Assembly: GCA_046724665.1 (NCBI GenBank)
Contig: JBKOWZ010000195.1
Span: forward strand, 1-60,675
Direction: 5' to 3'
DNA from: Actinocrinis sp046724665
GTDB taxonomy: Bacteria; Actinomycetota; Actinomycetes; Streptomycetales; Catenulisporaceae
DNA: 60,675 nt
The translations under genes and the position numbers were made by a program. Positions 1-8,229 of this stretch are shown in pieces (within the stretch, counting starts at the first letter, position 1; every line of letters starts with the position of its first letter). The notes beneath the pieces are model-generated. The model did not search any database. It was not told the DNA's origin and saw only the letters and a program-made list of their open reading frames with translations.

Positions 1-448
1 GCCTTTAGCAGCAGAGCGGCTCGGCAACGCCGCCGCAGGCGGGCTTGGTCATGCGTCCGGGCCGTGTCGTACTCGAGACTGTCAAGCCCCTCGGATCGAG
101 GAGAGGGCGTCATGCCGCGTTGGTGTTGACGTGCGCCTGTACAGCGACAGCGACACGTGCTCAGCTCCGGCTCTGTGTCTGAGGCGAAGTGGTAGGTGTG
201 GTTAGCCGAACCCGGGGTTGGGGTGTCTCCCATCCTGACGGGGCGACGGCCGGTGCGAAGGTGATCCGCGGGTTGACGCGACGATCCATGGTGACCGCCG
301 AGCTACTGGTCTTCTTGCGCTCTGGCCGTCCTTTCGGCGCTGGTCTTGACCGTCGTGGCCGTGGCGAACGTCAGCACCGCGGGCGATCCGCAGCCTGGGC
401 TCCTGGCCTTTTTCGAAACCGGCGGGTGAAACGCCGGCGAAGCGCGGC
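1..448. other. Non-coding or unassigned left end
   Basis: I see no convincing gene here. The open frames lack a recognisable domain and a good ribosome site, and they run antisense to or beside the SDR gene. The only structure I can support is a small hairpin next to the SDR stop codon, listed separately. Confidence 0.5.
419..437 (-). terminator. Possible terminator of the SDR gene
   Basis: A six-base-pair GC stem (CCGGCG/CGCCGG) with a seven-base loop lies about 12 bases past the SDR stop codon. Read on the minus strand it is followed by TTTCGAAAAA, not a clean T run, so it is only a plausible weak terminator. Confidence 0.35.
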
Positions 449-1165
449 TCAGACGAGTGCGCCGCCGCCGTCGACCGCGACCACCGAGCCGGTCGCGTAC
501 GGATGGGTCATGTAGTTGATATAGGCGAGGGCGATCTCGTCGCTGTCCGCGACATGGCCGACGGGCAGCGTCTTGGCTGCGCCCTCGTACATCCCGTCCC
601 GCTCCTGCTCGCTCATGGCGGACCACAGCGGGCTGCGCACCAGGCCGGGGCGCACGAGGTTGACCCGGATCGGCGCCAGTTCGATCGCCAGCGCGCGGGT
701 CAGGGACTCCATCGCGCCGCACACGCTGGCCACCAGCGTCCAGCCGGGCGCCGGTGGACGCCACGCGGCTAGACCTCCGGTGAGCGTGACCGATCCTCCG
801 GCACGCAGCTGCGGGACGGCCACGCGCACCGTCGAGAGGGCGCCGAAGTAGCGGACTGCGAAGAACGACTGCGCCGTCTCCAGGTCCAGCTGCGCCAGCG
901 GGGTGACCGCGAGCGATTCGCCGGCGGTGTACACCAGATGATCGAACGGCCCGATCCGGCCGAACAGCTCCTCGAACGCCGCGGCGTTGCGTACATCAGC
1001 CGCATGACCGGTCGCCGACTCGGGCAGCACGGCCAGCGCCGTGTCTACGCTGGCCTGCTGTGCAGAGACGACGATCACCTCCGCGCCCCGCTCTGCCGCC
1101 GCGCGCGCCGTGGCCAAACCGATGCCCGACGTGCCGCCGACCACCACTACCCGTCCGATGTTCAT
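449..1165 (-). CDS. SDR-family oxidoreductase with atypical active site
   Basis: A 238-residue short-chain dehydrogenase/reductase, probably cytoplasmic and NAD(P)(H)-binding. The Rossmann motif GGTSGIG is at residues 10-16 and a VDGGG-type SDR C-terminus is present. The start ATG is preceded by GAGGG about 11 bases upstream and gives the normal SDR length. Where classical SDRs carry YxxxK, this protein reads TLVASVCGAME, so the catalytic Tyr and Lys are not apparent. It may be a divergent SDR subgroup or a binding/regulatory member. It is divergent from a LysR gene 128 bases away, the usual layout for a target and its regulator. The substrate is unknown. Confidence 0.85.
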   Translation of the reverse strand: MNIGRVVVVGGTSGIGLATARAAAERGAEVIVVSAQQASVDTALAVLPESATGHAADVRNAAAFEELFGRIGPFDHLVYTAGESLAVTPLAQLDLETAQSFFAVRYFGALSTVRVAVPQLRAGGSVTLTGGLAAWRPPAPGWTLVASVCGAMESLTRALAIELAPIRVNLVRPGLVRSPLWSAMSEQERDGMYEGAAKTLPVGHVADSDEIALAYINYMTHPYATGSVVAVDGGGALV

Positions 1166-1293
1166 ATCTTTTGCATCCCTCGGTCGAAAGTGCGCCAACG
1201 CCTCCACGATCCGATCGGGCACCGCGCCGCGTCCAAGACCCTTCCGGTCGCGTCTGATGCCTTGCGGGTATCATCGGTGCGTAGGAGGTGCCT

Positions 1294-2148
1294 ATGGACC
1301 TGGACCTTCGCAAGATTCGCTACTTCATGGCCGTCGCCGAGCACCTGAACTTCGGCCGGGCCGCACAGTCGCTGCACATCGCCCAGCCCGTGCTGTCCCG
1401 CCAGATCCGCGCGCTGGAAGACGAGTTGAAGGTGCAGCTGTTCACCCGTGACAAACGCGGCACCACGCTGACGGCTGCCGGGAAGCAACTGCTCGCGGAT
1501 GCCGCCCCGCTGCTGACCAGCGCCGAGGCGCTGCGCCGCCGCGTCGGACGCGCCGCGCGCGGGTCGAACACGTTCATCGTGGCGTTCATGCCGGGCCTCA
1601 TCGTGACTCCCGCGGTCCGCGCGTTCACGCGAACGCACTCGGACTTGGCCGTCGAGGTGCTTCGCACCAGCTGGGACGATCAGACCGAGGTTCTACGGGA
1701 CGGACGAGCCGACATCGGCTACGTGCGCCTGCCCGTGGACCGCACCCGGCTCTCGATCGTGCCGCTGTTCACCGAGCCTCGCGGCGCGGTGTTGCCCGCC
1801 GACCACCGCCTCGCGGACAAACCGGAAATCCACTTCGCCGACCTGGCCGAGGACATCCTGATCCAGCCGCCCGACATCGTCCCCGAGTGGCGCACGCTGT
1901 TCGGTGACGCCCGCATACGCGTTCCCTCGGGCACGCTCACCGTCGAGGAGAAGCTGGAGCACATCGCGGCGGGCGAAGGCATCATCGTCCTGCCGCAGTC
2001 TGCCGCGACGTACTATCGGCGTCCTGACATCGTGTACGTGCCCATCACTGATGTCGCCCCCAACCAGGTTGCACTGGCCTGGGACGCCACGCGCCGCAGT
2101 ACCCTCATCCGCGATTTCGCCCGCGCTGCGAGTGAATATGCCCACTGA
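1294..2148 (+). CDS. LysR-family transcriptional regulator
   Basis: A 284-residue LTTR. The N-terminal winged helix-turn-helix is visible at residues 1-65 (RKIRYFMAVAEHLNFGRAA, then SQPVLSRQIRALE-type residues). The remainder has the look of a periplasmic-binding-protein-like effector domain. The length is normal for the family. The start is set by GGAGGTG just upstream of the ATG. LysR regulators usually control the divergently transcribed neighbour, here the SDR gene, with the shared 1166-1293 intergenic region as the likely operator. The ligand cannot be inferred. Confidence 0.9.
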   Translation: MDLDLRKIRYFMAVAEHLNFGRAAQSLHIAQPVLSRQIRALEDELKVQLFTRDKRGTTLTAAGKQLLADAAPLLTSAEALRRRVGRAARGSNTFIVAFMPGLIVTPAVRAFTRTHSDLAVEVLRTSWDDQTEVLRDGRADIGYVRLPVDRTRLSIVPLFTEPRGAVLPADHRLADKPEIHFADLAEDILIQPPDIVPEWRTLFGDARIRVPSGTLTVEEKLEHIAAGEGIIVLPQSAATYYRRPDIVYVPITDVAPNQVALAWDATRRSTLIRDFARAASEYAH

Positions 2149-2200
2149 TAAGAATCGGTCGGTTGACCAGCGCGCCTCGACGCGGCAACTGCCGTCAGGA

Positions 2201-2413
2201 GGATCCCCGCGCGTGCGGGGGAGGCGTCCTTCGAGTAGAAAGACAATGCCCGATGAGGATTGATCCCCGCGCGTGCGGGGTGCCTGAGGTTTCGACCGCG
2301 TGGCTGTTTACCTCCCCCGAGCGATCCCCGCATATGCGGGGGACGCCGTCTACGAACCGGAATTCGAGTACCTCGCCACCAGGTTGATCCCCGCGTATAT
2401 GTACGGGGCGCGT
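2201..2413 (-). CRISPR. Mini CRISPR array 1, type I-E-like, degenerate
   Basis: Four copies of a GATCCCCGCG...CGGGG palindromic repeat begin at 2202, 2262, 2323 and 2386, spaced 60, 61 and 63 bases. This matches the 28-29 base repeat plus 32-33 base spacer of type I-E. The inner stem sequences differ (GCGTGC, GCGTGC, ATATGC, and a longer GTATATGTA). The copy nearest cas5e has an expanded loop. The array follows cas5e on the same strand, so crRNA would be read on the minus strand. Only three spacers are present and no acquisition genes are nearby. Confidence 0.85.
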
Positions 2414-2448
2414 TACAGCAGGGGTGTGGTGGAGTGCTCGTGTCGTAC

Positions 2449-2475
2449 TTGCTGCACCTACTGCACTTGCTGCAC
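2449..2475 (-). repeat. 9-bp tandem repeats in array 1 leader region
   Basis: Three contiguous nine-base units (TTGCTGCAC, CTACTGCAC, TTGCTGCAC) lie between the end of cas5e and the first CRISPR repeat, where a leader or array promoter would be expected. Further partial CTGC units flank them. Confidence 0.6.
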
Positions 2476-2504
2476 TGCTGTAGCTGAGGGGCGGATGATT
2501 GTAT

Positions 2505-3221
2505 CTATATGTTATTGCTGAGGGGTTGTGGTTCCTCGTGCGTTACCTCGACGAATGCGACGGACCTTGGGCCGTGTTCGCGGCGATCGGGGGCGAAGGA
2601 TAGGGGGTGGTCGTCCCAGCGTTCGCCGAACGGCGCGTCGATCGCGACCAGGTACCGCTGGGGCGGGTTCGGTCGGTGGCCCTGGTACGGCGCGGTACGC
2701 AGCGCTTCGAGAGCAGGCAGATCGCTCAGCCCTACCAGGACCGGCGCCGCGGGTGGGCAGGAGCGTCGGCCGAGAAACAGTGGTCTGGCGGGGCGACGCG
2801 TCGCTTCGGCCGCTTCTGTGATCAGGCTCGCCGGGCCGGTGAGGGCGGCGGTGAACACCGCGTCTTCGAGGTAGCCCTTGTTGCGGGGCTTGCTGCTGTC
2901 GGTGTGCAGTTTTCCGTTGGCTGAGCGCCATCCATCGACGCCGGCGACCTGGAAGTCGTTGGCCGGTTGGCCGGGATCATCGGCGCGTACGGCGATTTCC
3001 AACGCGGCCAGGTCCGCGATGTCGTCGTGGCGCGTGCGTCCCATCGCGTTCGCGATCAGGCCGACGATCCCTGACTTCGTCGGGAAGGGCAGGGTTGGCC
3101 GATCGGCGAACGCGGCGATGCTCCATGCCTGCATTGGTCCGTCGAGCCGTAGTAGCAGGGTCTTGAAGGTGTTGGGCGTGTTGGGGGTGTTGGTGTTGGG
3201 GGTCTTGAGTGTCTTGGTCAT
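2505..3221 (-). CDS. cas5e: Cas5e, Cascade subunit (locus 1)
   Basis: A 238-residue Cas5 of type I-E, the subunit that caps the 5' end of the crRNA. The family core begins at about residue 20 (LLLRLDGPMQAW), followed by F.DRPTLPFPTKSGIVG. The start ATG overlaps the cas7e stop (ATGA). Compared with the paralogue at 30549, this protein has about 18 extra N-terminal residues that are almost all T, N and P with some K (TPNTNTPNTPNT). They are encoded by an AACACC-type simple repeat. The last codons are unusually AT-rich. It is the final cas gene of this locus. Confidence 0.92.
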   Translation of the reverse strand: MTKTLKTPNTNTPNTPNTFKTLLLRLDGPMQAWSIAAFADRPTLPFPTKSGIVGLIANAMGRTRHDDIADLAALEIAVRADDPGQPANDFQVAGVDGWRSANGKLHTDSSKPRNKGYLEDAVFTAALTGPASLITEAAEATRRPARPLFLGRRSCPPAAPVLVGLSDLPALEALRTAPYQGHRPNPPQRYLVAIDAPFGERWDDHPLSFAPDRREHGPRSVAFVEVTHEEPQPLSNNI

Positions 3222-4426
3222 ACCGGAACTGCTTCGCGTGCGAAGGCGAGGGCGGTAGTGCGGCTGACCAGGGTGTCGGCGTTGACCAGGTCTCCGGGCA
3301 TCGCGGCGGGCAGGCGCGCCGCATCGCCGACGTAGAGGAGTTGGGCACCGCGCACGCCGTGATGGCCGTAGCCGGCGCGCAGGTGTGTCCAGTGGTCGGC
3401 GATCGCTGCGATCGCTGCTTCGCCTTCGTCGCTGTCGCGGCGCGGGCGTACGGGGCGGAGGAACGCGTTGGCCAGCGAGAGTGCCTGGTCGTCGCGCGCG
3501 ACCGCGAGCACGAGCAGCGGACGCGTGGCCGGTGCGGTCGAGGACTTCTTTGCATTGGGCGTGGCATGGATCGCTGCGGTCAGCCACGCGCACGCTGCGA
3601 GGCGGGCGAGGCTTTCGTCGCCGGCGAGGTTCGCCACCAGCGCTTCGGTGTCCAGATTGGCGTAGCGGTAGAGCAGCGGCGCGGTCAGTGCGCTGGTGTC
3701 CAGGAATCCGGCACCGCGTTCGTCCAGATCGTCTACGGCGGTGAAGTAGTCCAGCTCGAGATGGTGCTCGCCCACCGAGAAGGCGTGGGCGGTGCTGGAC
3801 GCTCCGTCCACATCGACACGCCGATCCTCCGCCAGGAACCGTCCGTAGAGCGCGACATCGACGCAGCGGGTCGCGTCAAGAGCGCCGAGTTGGGCCTTGC
3901 CCAGGTCACGGAACACCGGCGGGCAGTCCGCCTTGCGTTCGCGCGCGCTGCGCGGCGCCTTGGCGCTTTCGGTGTCGCCTGCCGATCCGATCCTCTCGAT
4001 CGGCACCGCGCAGCTCAGCAGTTCCTCGCTACGCGCCGCGATGCCCGTCGCGATCTGGTCGATCTCCGACGCCCCGCAGAAAAGCAGCACATTGGTACGT
4101 TGGGAATCGCCCGTGGTGTCGAGAAGGCCCATACCCCACACGGTGTTCACGGCGAGGGTGAGGCTGTCCTCGTCGCTCAGCCGGTGCTGGTCCGTCAGGC
4201 GCGCCGCCAGCAGCCTGGGCAGCTGGCGGGTCCGTGCGGCCAGGTGCTCATCGGGGACCAGACTGTGCCGCGCGGTGTACAGGCGTTGTGCGCGTTTGAG
4301 GGATTGAGAGGAGATGCGTGTGCGCGTTACGCCGCCGAACACGGCGGTCTTCGGCTGGCCCAGTTCGTCGCGATTGAGCAGGCTCGGCGGGTACGCCTGG
4401 AGGATGTGCACATCGATCACGGTCAT
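3218..4426 (-). CDS. cas7e: Cas7e (Cse4/CasC), Cascade backbone (locus 1)
   Basis: A 402-residue type I-E Cas7, which forms the filament along the crRNA. The diagnostic start MTVIDVHILQAYPPSLLNRD is followed by RTRISSQSLKRAQR and the NTVWGMGLL region. It matches the locus 2 protein closely over its whole length, with no frameshift or internal stop. The ATG overlaps the cse2 stop by four bases and its own stop overlaps cas5e the same way, so the four genes form one translationally coupled operon. Confidence 0.95.
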   Translation of the reverse strand: MTVIDVHILQAYPPSLLNRDELGQPKTAVFGGVTRTRISSQSLKRAQRLYTARHSLVPDEHLAARTRQLPRLLAARLTDQHRLSDEDSLTLAVNTVWGMGLLDTTGDSQRTNVLLFCGASEIDQIATGIAARSEELLSCAVPIERIGSAGDTESAKAPRSARERKADCPPVFRDLGKAQLGALDATRCVDVALYGRFLAEDRRVDVDGASSTAHAFSVGEHHLELDYFTAVDDLDERGAGFLDTSALTAPLLYRYANLDTEALVANLAGDESLARLAACAWLTAAIHATPNAKKSSTAPATRPLLVLAVARDDQALSLANAFLRPVRPRRDSDEGEAAIAAIADHWTHLRAGYGHHGVRGAQLLYVGDAARLPAAMPGDLVNADTLVSRTTALAFAREAVPV

Positions 4427-4992
4427 AGCGCTGCTTCTTCGGCCTTTCGGGTCTCCGACTGCACGTGCTGGTGCGGCGGCTGATCGGGCAGTGGGCCGAA
4501 CATGCCGGTGCACCACCGGCGCAGCACGGCCTGCTCGTCGCCCTGGTGCCAGGAGCGCAGGTCGCGGTGCAGCCGGTGCCAGTCCATGGGAGTGTCGGTC
4601 TTGCTCAGGATGTCTACCGCCCCGATCAGCGTCCGCGGCAGGTTCGAACGTGCGGCGGTGTAAAGCGCCTGCCACATTCGCTGGCGCCGGCTTCGCTCAC
4701 CCAGCGCGTGATGCAGTGCTCTGCCGAGATTCCACGCGCTGGACGCAGGAGGCTTGGTGCGATGCCGGGCGGACCAGAGGCACGCCGTGAGCAACGCGGC
4801 ATCCTGCGACGCGCGCGTGCTTCCCGCGTGCCTGACCACCAGAGCCAGTGCGCGCAGGTCGGGATGGTCCGGCAGTCGTGGCAGCGTGCGACGCAACGTG
4901 GCCAGTTCGTCCTTGTCGAGCGGCTGTTCTCGGGCCCGTGTGCGCTCGAGCCACTGGATCAGTGCGCTCTGGGGCGCGGGCGGATCGATCAT
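4423..4992 (-). CDS. cse2: Cse2 (CasB/Cas11e), Cascade small subunit (locus 1)
   Basis: A 189-residue small subunit of type I-E Cascade, which stabilises the R-loop by contacting the non-target strand. It has the family's alpha-helical character, with ELATLRRTLPRLP near residue 30 and a DWHRLHRDLRSW motif near the C-terminus that is also present in the locus 2 homologue. Its ATG overlaps the cas8e stop (ATGA). The C-terminal tail after GMFGPLP is variable. Confidence 0.92.
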   Translation of the reverse strand: MIDPPAPQSALIQWLERTRAREQPLDKDELATLRRTLPRLPDHPDLRALALVVRHAGSTRASQDAALLTACLWSARHRTKPPASSAWNLGRALHHALGERSRRQRMWQALYTAARSNLPRTLIGAVDILSKTDTPMDWHRLHRDLRSWHQGDEQAVLRRWCTGMFGPLPDQPPHQHVQSETRKAEEAAL

Positions 4993-6491
4993 GCGACGCT
5001 CTTTCCTGCTGTCGTACGCGCGAAGACGAGTGCCTTCTCGAGCTGTCCACGGGCATGCGCAGCGATAGCAGCATGCTTATACATGTACGGGGTCTGCGCC
5101 ACCGCTGTGCGCGCGGCCTGCGCGCACAGCGAACGCCACTGTGCCTGCTCCTCGTCGGTCATCGGGCGCTGCGCGAGACGGCCGAGCAGGGCACGGCCGG
5201 GAGCGTCGAGCAGATGCCAGACCGCCGTCGTGGCGCATTCCCGCCGACGAGCCGTGCGCGCCGTCGCCGTGTCCGAACCGGAGCCGGCCGCGCTCGCGAT
5301 CGACGCGGCCGCGCGCGCGGCGGCATCGGCCGCGATCTTCGCGGGTTCCACGACGAGCGCGATCGAGGACGGGTCGGCCCAGGCGATGTTGTACGCCGAC
5401 CAGTCCGTGTACTTCGACGTCGCCTCGACGGCTAGTCCGTAGACCGTGATCTGTACGGGATCGTGCCGCGCGGCGGCGGTCGCCTGCGGCAGGACGCTGC
5501 CCGGATTCGGCGCGGCGGCGTGGCGAATCAGGACCGCGGCGTCGCCCAGCGGGGTGCGCCCACTCTTGGCGCCGGCCAGAGCCCAGCCGTCTACGGCCTT
5601 GTCCGTCATGGTGGCCAGCACGTGCGGGTCGTGCGCGGCCTGCACGTCCCGGGGCACGAGCGGATCGACGGCGTTGTCGACCGCGATCTTCACGGCCTCG
5701 ACCGTCCCGTCAGGCTCCGGCAGCAGCAGCACGTGTCGGCTCGTCCAGCTCAGCAAGCCGGCGGGGCCACGAGCGTCGGCACCGGGACGGACCGGTTCTC
5801 TGGCCAGGTAGCCCGGTACGTCGCCCGGGTCACGGGCGGCGCACGGCAGATTGAGCAGCAGGGTCCGCGCGACGGTCTGTGCTTCGGGGACGGCGGCCAG
5901 TCGGCCCACGAGCAATCCGCCGCGCCCGGACGCCCGCCCCGGAGGAGCCGCATTCAGCGACGGCGTGATTCCCGGGCGCGTGTGAGCGTGCAGCGAGATC
6001 AGCCAGCAGGCGGCGTCGGCGGGGCTGAGGCGCGCTGGATTCGTGCCGCCGAGATCGGTGTTGCGGTGGAAGAGCATGGCGTTGTTGCCGGTCGGCAGGT
6101 GCGGCATGAGTTCGGCCACGGACTTGACCGCGGTGCGATCGCCGCGCATGGCACCGTCCTGAAGAAACGGGTGCTGCGCGCCGAAAAGGTCGAACCGCGC
6201 GGCGTGGCGGCTCAGATAGTCGGTCACCTGATTCACCGGCAAGTGCCCGGCATCCCACCAACGGCGCCATTGACCGGGTTCGATCCCGGCGTGGCCGAGC
6301 GAGTCGCGCAGGATCGCCACGACGAGTCGCAGCACGCAGATCCGCACCGGAGGCGGCCCCGCGAACGCGCGCAACGAGTCGGCCTGCCGCACGAGCGCCG
6401 CCAAGCCGACGCGGTCCGCCGTGCCGTTCGCCAGCGTGACCGGAATCCAAGGTTCTGCTACGAGATCATACGTATCCTGACTCGCGCACAT
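4989..6491 (-). CDS. cas8e: Cas8e (Cse1/CasA), Cascade large subunit (locus 1)
   Basis: A 500-residue Cse1, the subunit that recognises the PAM and, in standard systems, recruits Cas3. The N-terminus YDLVAEPWIPV and the segments YLSRHAARFDLFGAQHPFLQ and SWTSRHVLLLPEPDG are typical of the family. An Ala-rich stretch lies near residues 375-400. I chose the ATG at 6491 because upstream residues have no similarity to Cse1. No cas3 lies upstream: the next gene is a membrane glycosyltransferase 85 bases away. The gene is intact, which argues against recent decay. Confidence 0.93.
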   Translation of the reverse strand: MCASQDTYDLVAEPWIPVTLANGTADRVGLAALVRQADSLRAFAGPPPVRICVLRLVVAILRDSLGHAGIEPGQWRRWWDAGHLPVNQVTDYLSRHAARFDLFGAQHPFLQDGAMRGDRTAVKSVAELMPHLPTGNNAMLFHRNTDLGGTNPARLSPADAACWLISLHAHTRPGITPSLNAAPPGRASGRGGLLVGRLAAVPEAQTVARTLLLNLPCAARDPGDVPGYLAREPVRPGADARGPAGLLSWTSRHVLLLPEPDGTVEAVKIAVDNAVDPLVPRDVQAAHDPHVLATMTDKAVDGWALAGAKSGRTPLGDAAVLIRHAAAPNPGSVLPQATAAARHDPVQITVYGLAVEATSKYTDWSAYNIAWADPSSIALVVEPAKIAADAAARAAASIASAAGSGSDTATARTARRRECATTAVWHLLDAPGRALLGRLAQRPMTDEEQAQWRSLCAQAARTAVAQTPYMYKHAAIAAHARGQLEKALVFARTTAGKSVA

Positions 6492-6576
6492 GGCCAGCCA
6501 TGCTATTACGGGTGAAATGCCGGAAAGTACCCCGTTACCTCGGTCGGACGAACGGAACCATCCGATCGTGCCCTGT

Positions 6577-7908
6577 TCATCGCACACGGCTCGGCCGCAG
6601 GCGTCGAAGGATCCGGGATGCCAAGGGGTGCGTTGGCAGGGTCTGCGGAAACGCCGCCAACAGCAAGAACACCGTCACGGCGCACAGGAAGAGCGCCTTG
6701 CTGGTCCATGTCGGGGCGAGTCCGGCGCTCTGAAGGGCGGCCATGCACGCCACCAGGCCGAGCCACGACTGGACGCGTTTGAGTGCCGCGAGGGGAGCGA
6801 GGGGGAAGTAGGCCACGATGAGCAGGCCGAGCACGCATTCCAGGAGTGAGCGCTGCCGGTAGAACGTCGCGCCGAACGTGTCGAGATAGGCCACGGCGTA
6901 GGCGCAGCACGCCAGGACGGCCGGCCTGCCGACACCGTCGGCATCCCGCCACGCTCTGCGCAGGGCGGCGGGCGCCAGGGCGAGCGACGCGATCCACAGC
7001 GCGGTGCCGGGATAGAGCCAGCGCTCGGGCCCTGCGCTCGCCGGGCCGAAGTCCCAGGGGAAGGGACCGAATACGAAATCGATCAGATACTGCGGATGCT
7101 GCACCAGGTTGTGTGAGCCGTAACCGCCGTTGAAGGCGAGCGCGGTCCCGTCCTGCACCTCGAGCGTGCCGACCAGGCGGAACAGGGCGGTCAGCCGGGG
7201 AAGAACGACGATCGCGATCCCCGCCGCGGCGATCAGCGCGCCGACCAGATGCGTCGGCCGCGGGCGCAGCCTCGCCACCAGGGCGACGCTGAGGAACAAG
7301 GCTGTCGCAGGACGCAGATACAGGCACGCCTCGATGGCGAGCAGGGTGGCTAGGCCGGCAAGCCACAGCGGTGTGCGAGCTTGGACCAGGAGCGTCCACA
7401 GAACCAAGGCGATGATCAGCCCGTCCTTCAGCCCCCATGCGTCCCAGAGGAGCAGGGTGGGACTGAGCGCCACCGCGAGCCCTGCGCCGAGTGCACGCCG
7501 AGCGCCGGCTCCGATCGTTTTCACGAGGGCGTACGCGGCAACCGCGCCGGTCGCCGCCACCAGCGACAGCAGGAGTTTGGCCGCCAGCCACCCTCCCGAG
7601 GTCAACAGCTTGGCGAGCGCCATGAGCGCCGGATAACCCCAGAGCTGCGATCCCGACCAGGCGGCGAGGTCTTGCGTCCCGGGGTGCTGTCCGCTGTGCC
7701 ATGCCTGAGCGATCACGCCGCTCGACCAGTCGTAGGCCCGCGCGTCGGGGAACATGGGTGAGCCGTTCGTCTGCCAGTGCATGATCACAGCCGCGGATAC
7801 GTGTGCTGCGGCGGCGACGATGGACACCGCGATGATCGCCGTGGCTGTGATCGCGCGTGCCGACGTGGCGTTCGCCGTCGTGGGTGGTGCGGGCCTCGTC
7901 CCGATCAT
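6577..7908 (-). CDS. Polytopic membrane protein, GT-C/ArnT-like
   Basis: A 443-residue integral membrane protein with about 11 hydrophobic segments. Its layout resembles lipid-linked-sugar glycosyltransferases of the GT-C fold: a first membrane segment, an outside loop containing FPDARAYDW (acidic residues near the position of the GT-C catalytic Asp), then many helices and a basic tail. Probable role: transferring or processing a sugar at the outer face of the membrane for the neighbouring polysaccharide cluster. It could instead be a membrane protein of another function, since no catalytic motif is conclusive. It is on the same strand as, and upstream of, cas8e. Confidence 0.65.
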   Translation of the reverse strand: MIGTRPAPPTTANATSARAITATAIIAVSIVAAAAHVSAAVIMHWQTNGSPMFPDARAYDWSSGVIAQAWHSGQHPGTQDLAAWSGSQLWGYPALMALAKLLTSGGWLAAKLLLSLVAATGAVAAYALVKTIGAGARRALGAGLAVALSPTLLLWDAWGLKDGLIIALVLWTLLVQARTPLWLAGLATLLAIEACLYLRPATALFLSVALVARLRPRPTHLVGALIAAAGIAIVVLPRLTALFRLVGTLEVQDGTALAFNGGYGSHNLVQHPQYLIDFVFGPFPWDFGPASAGPERWLYPGTALWIASLALAPAALRRAWRDADGVGRPAVLACCAYAVAYLDTFGATFYRQRSLLECVLGLLIVAYFPLAPLAALKRVQSWLGLVACMAALQSAGLAPTWTSKALFLCAVTVFLLLAAFPQTLPTHPLASRILRRLRPSRVR

Positions 7909-8001
7909 GGCCGCACAGCCTAGTGATCTTTGTCTGAATTGTTAGCGATCGGCGCGCGGTGAAATCTGCATTGGGTGACGGTCTTGTCTGACGCTGTCTC
8001 A

Positions 8002-8028
8002 CATAAATTCACTCGTTGGATATTTGTC
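8002..8028 (+). repeat. Direct repeat copy 1, possible operator
   Basis: CATAAATTCACTCGTTGG followed by ATATTTGTC. It matches the copy at 8093 in roughly 22 of 26 positions, including the identical core GGATATTTGTC. The two copies are 91 bases apart, about nine helical turns, so they would lie on a similar face of the helix. Confidence 0.6.
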
Positions 8029-8092
8029 TTCGGTAGTCCGAATTTGCACGTCCGGGGTGGTCGGGCGGCGATGGCCGGCTGGCGGGCTCAAC

Positions 8093-8118
8093 TTATGTTC
8101 ACCCGATGGATATTTGTC
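8093..8118 (+). repeat. Direct repeat copy 2, possible operator
   Basis: TTATGTTCACCCGATGG followed by ATATTTGTC. It is the second copy of the upstream element and lies 112 bases before the first gene of the rightward polysaccharide cluster. Confidence 0.6.
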
Positions 8119-8229
8119 CGTTGCTTTTACTGATCGCGCAGCCGCAGAGTGTGGGCAGATTTCGGTCCGATCGCCGCCTGCGCCGCGGGCGTTCGTGGTC
8201 TGCGGCCCCGCATGAGACTGGAGCACCGG

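Larger units (their letters stand above)
7909..8229. promoter_or_regulatory. Divergent intergenic region with long direct repeats
   Basis: This 321-base region separates the minus-strand GT-C gene from the rightward polysaccharide genes and is AT-richer than its surroundings. It contains two long imperfect direct repeats (listed separately) and most likely holds the promoters for both directions. I see no gene in it. Confidence 0.6.

Noticed and set aside
189..515. Small gene at the left end
   Set aside because: No ribosome site or domain, Arg-rich composition, and overlap with the end of the SDR gene on the other strand.
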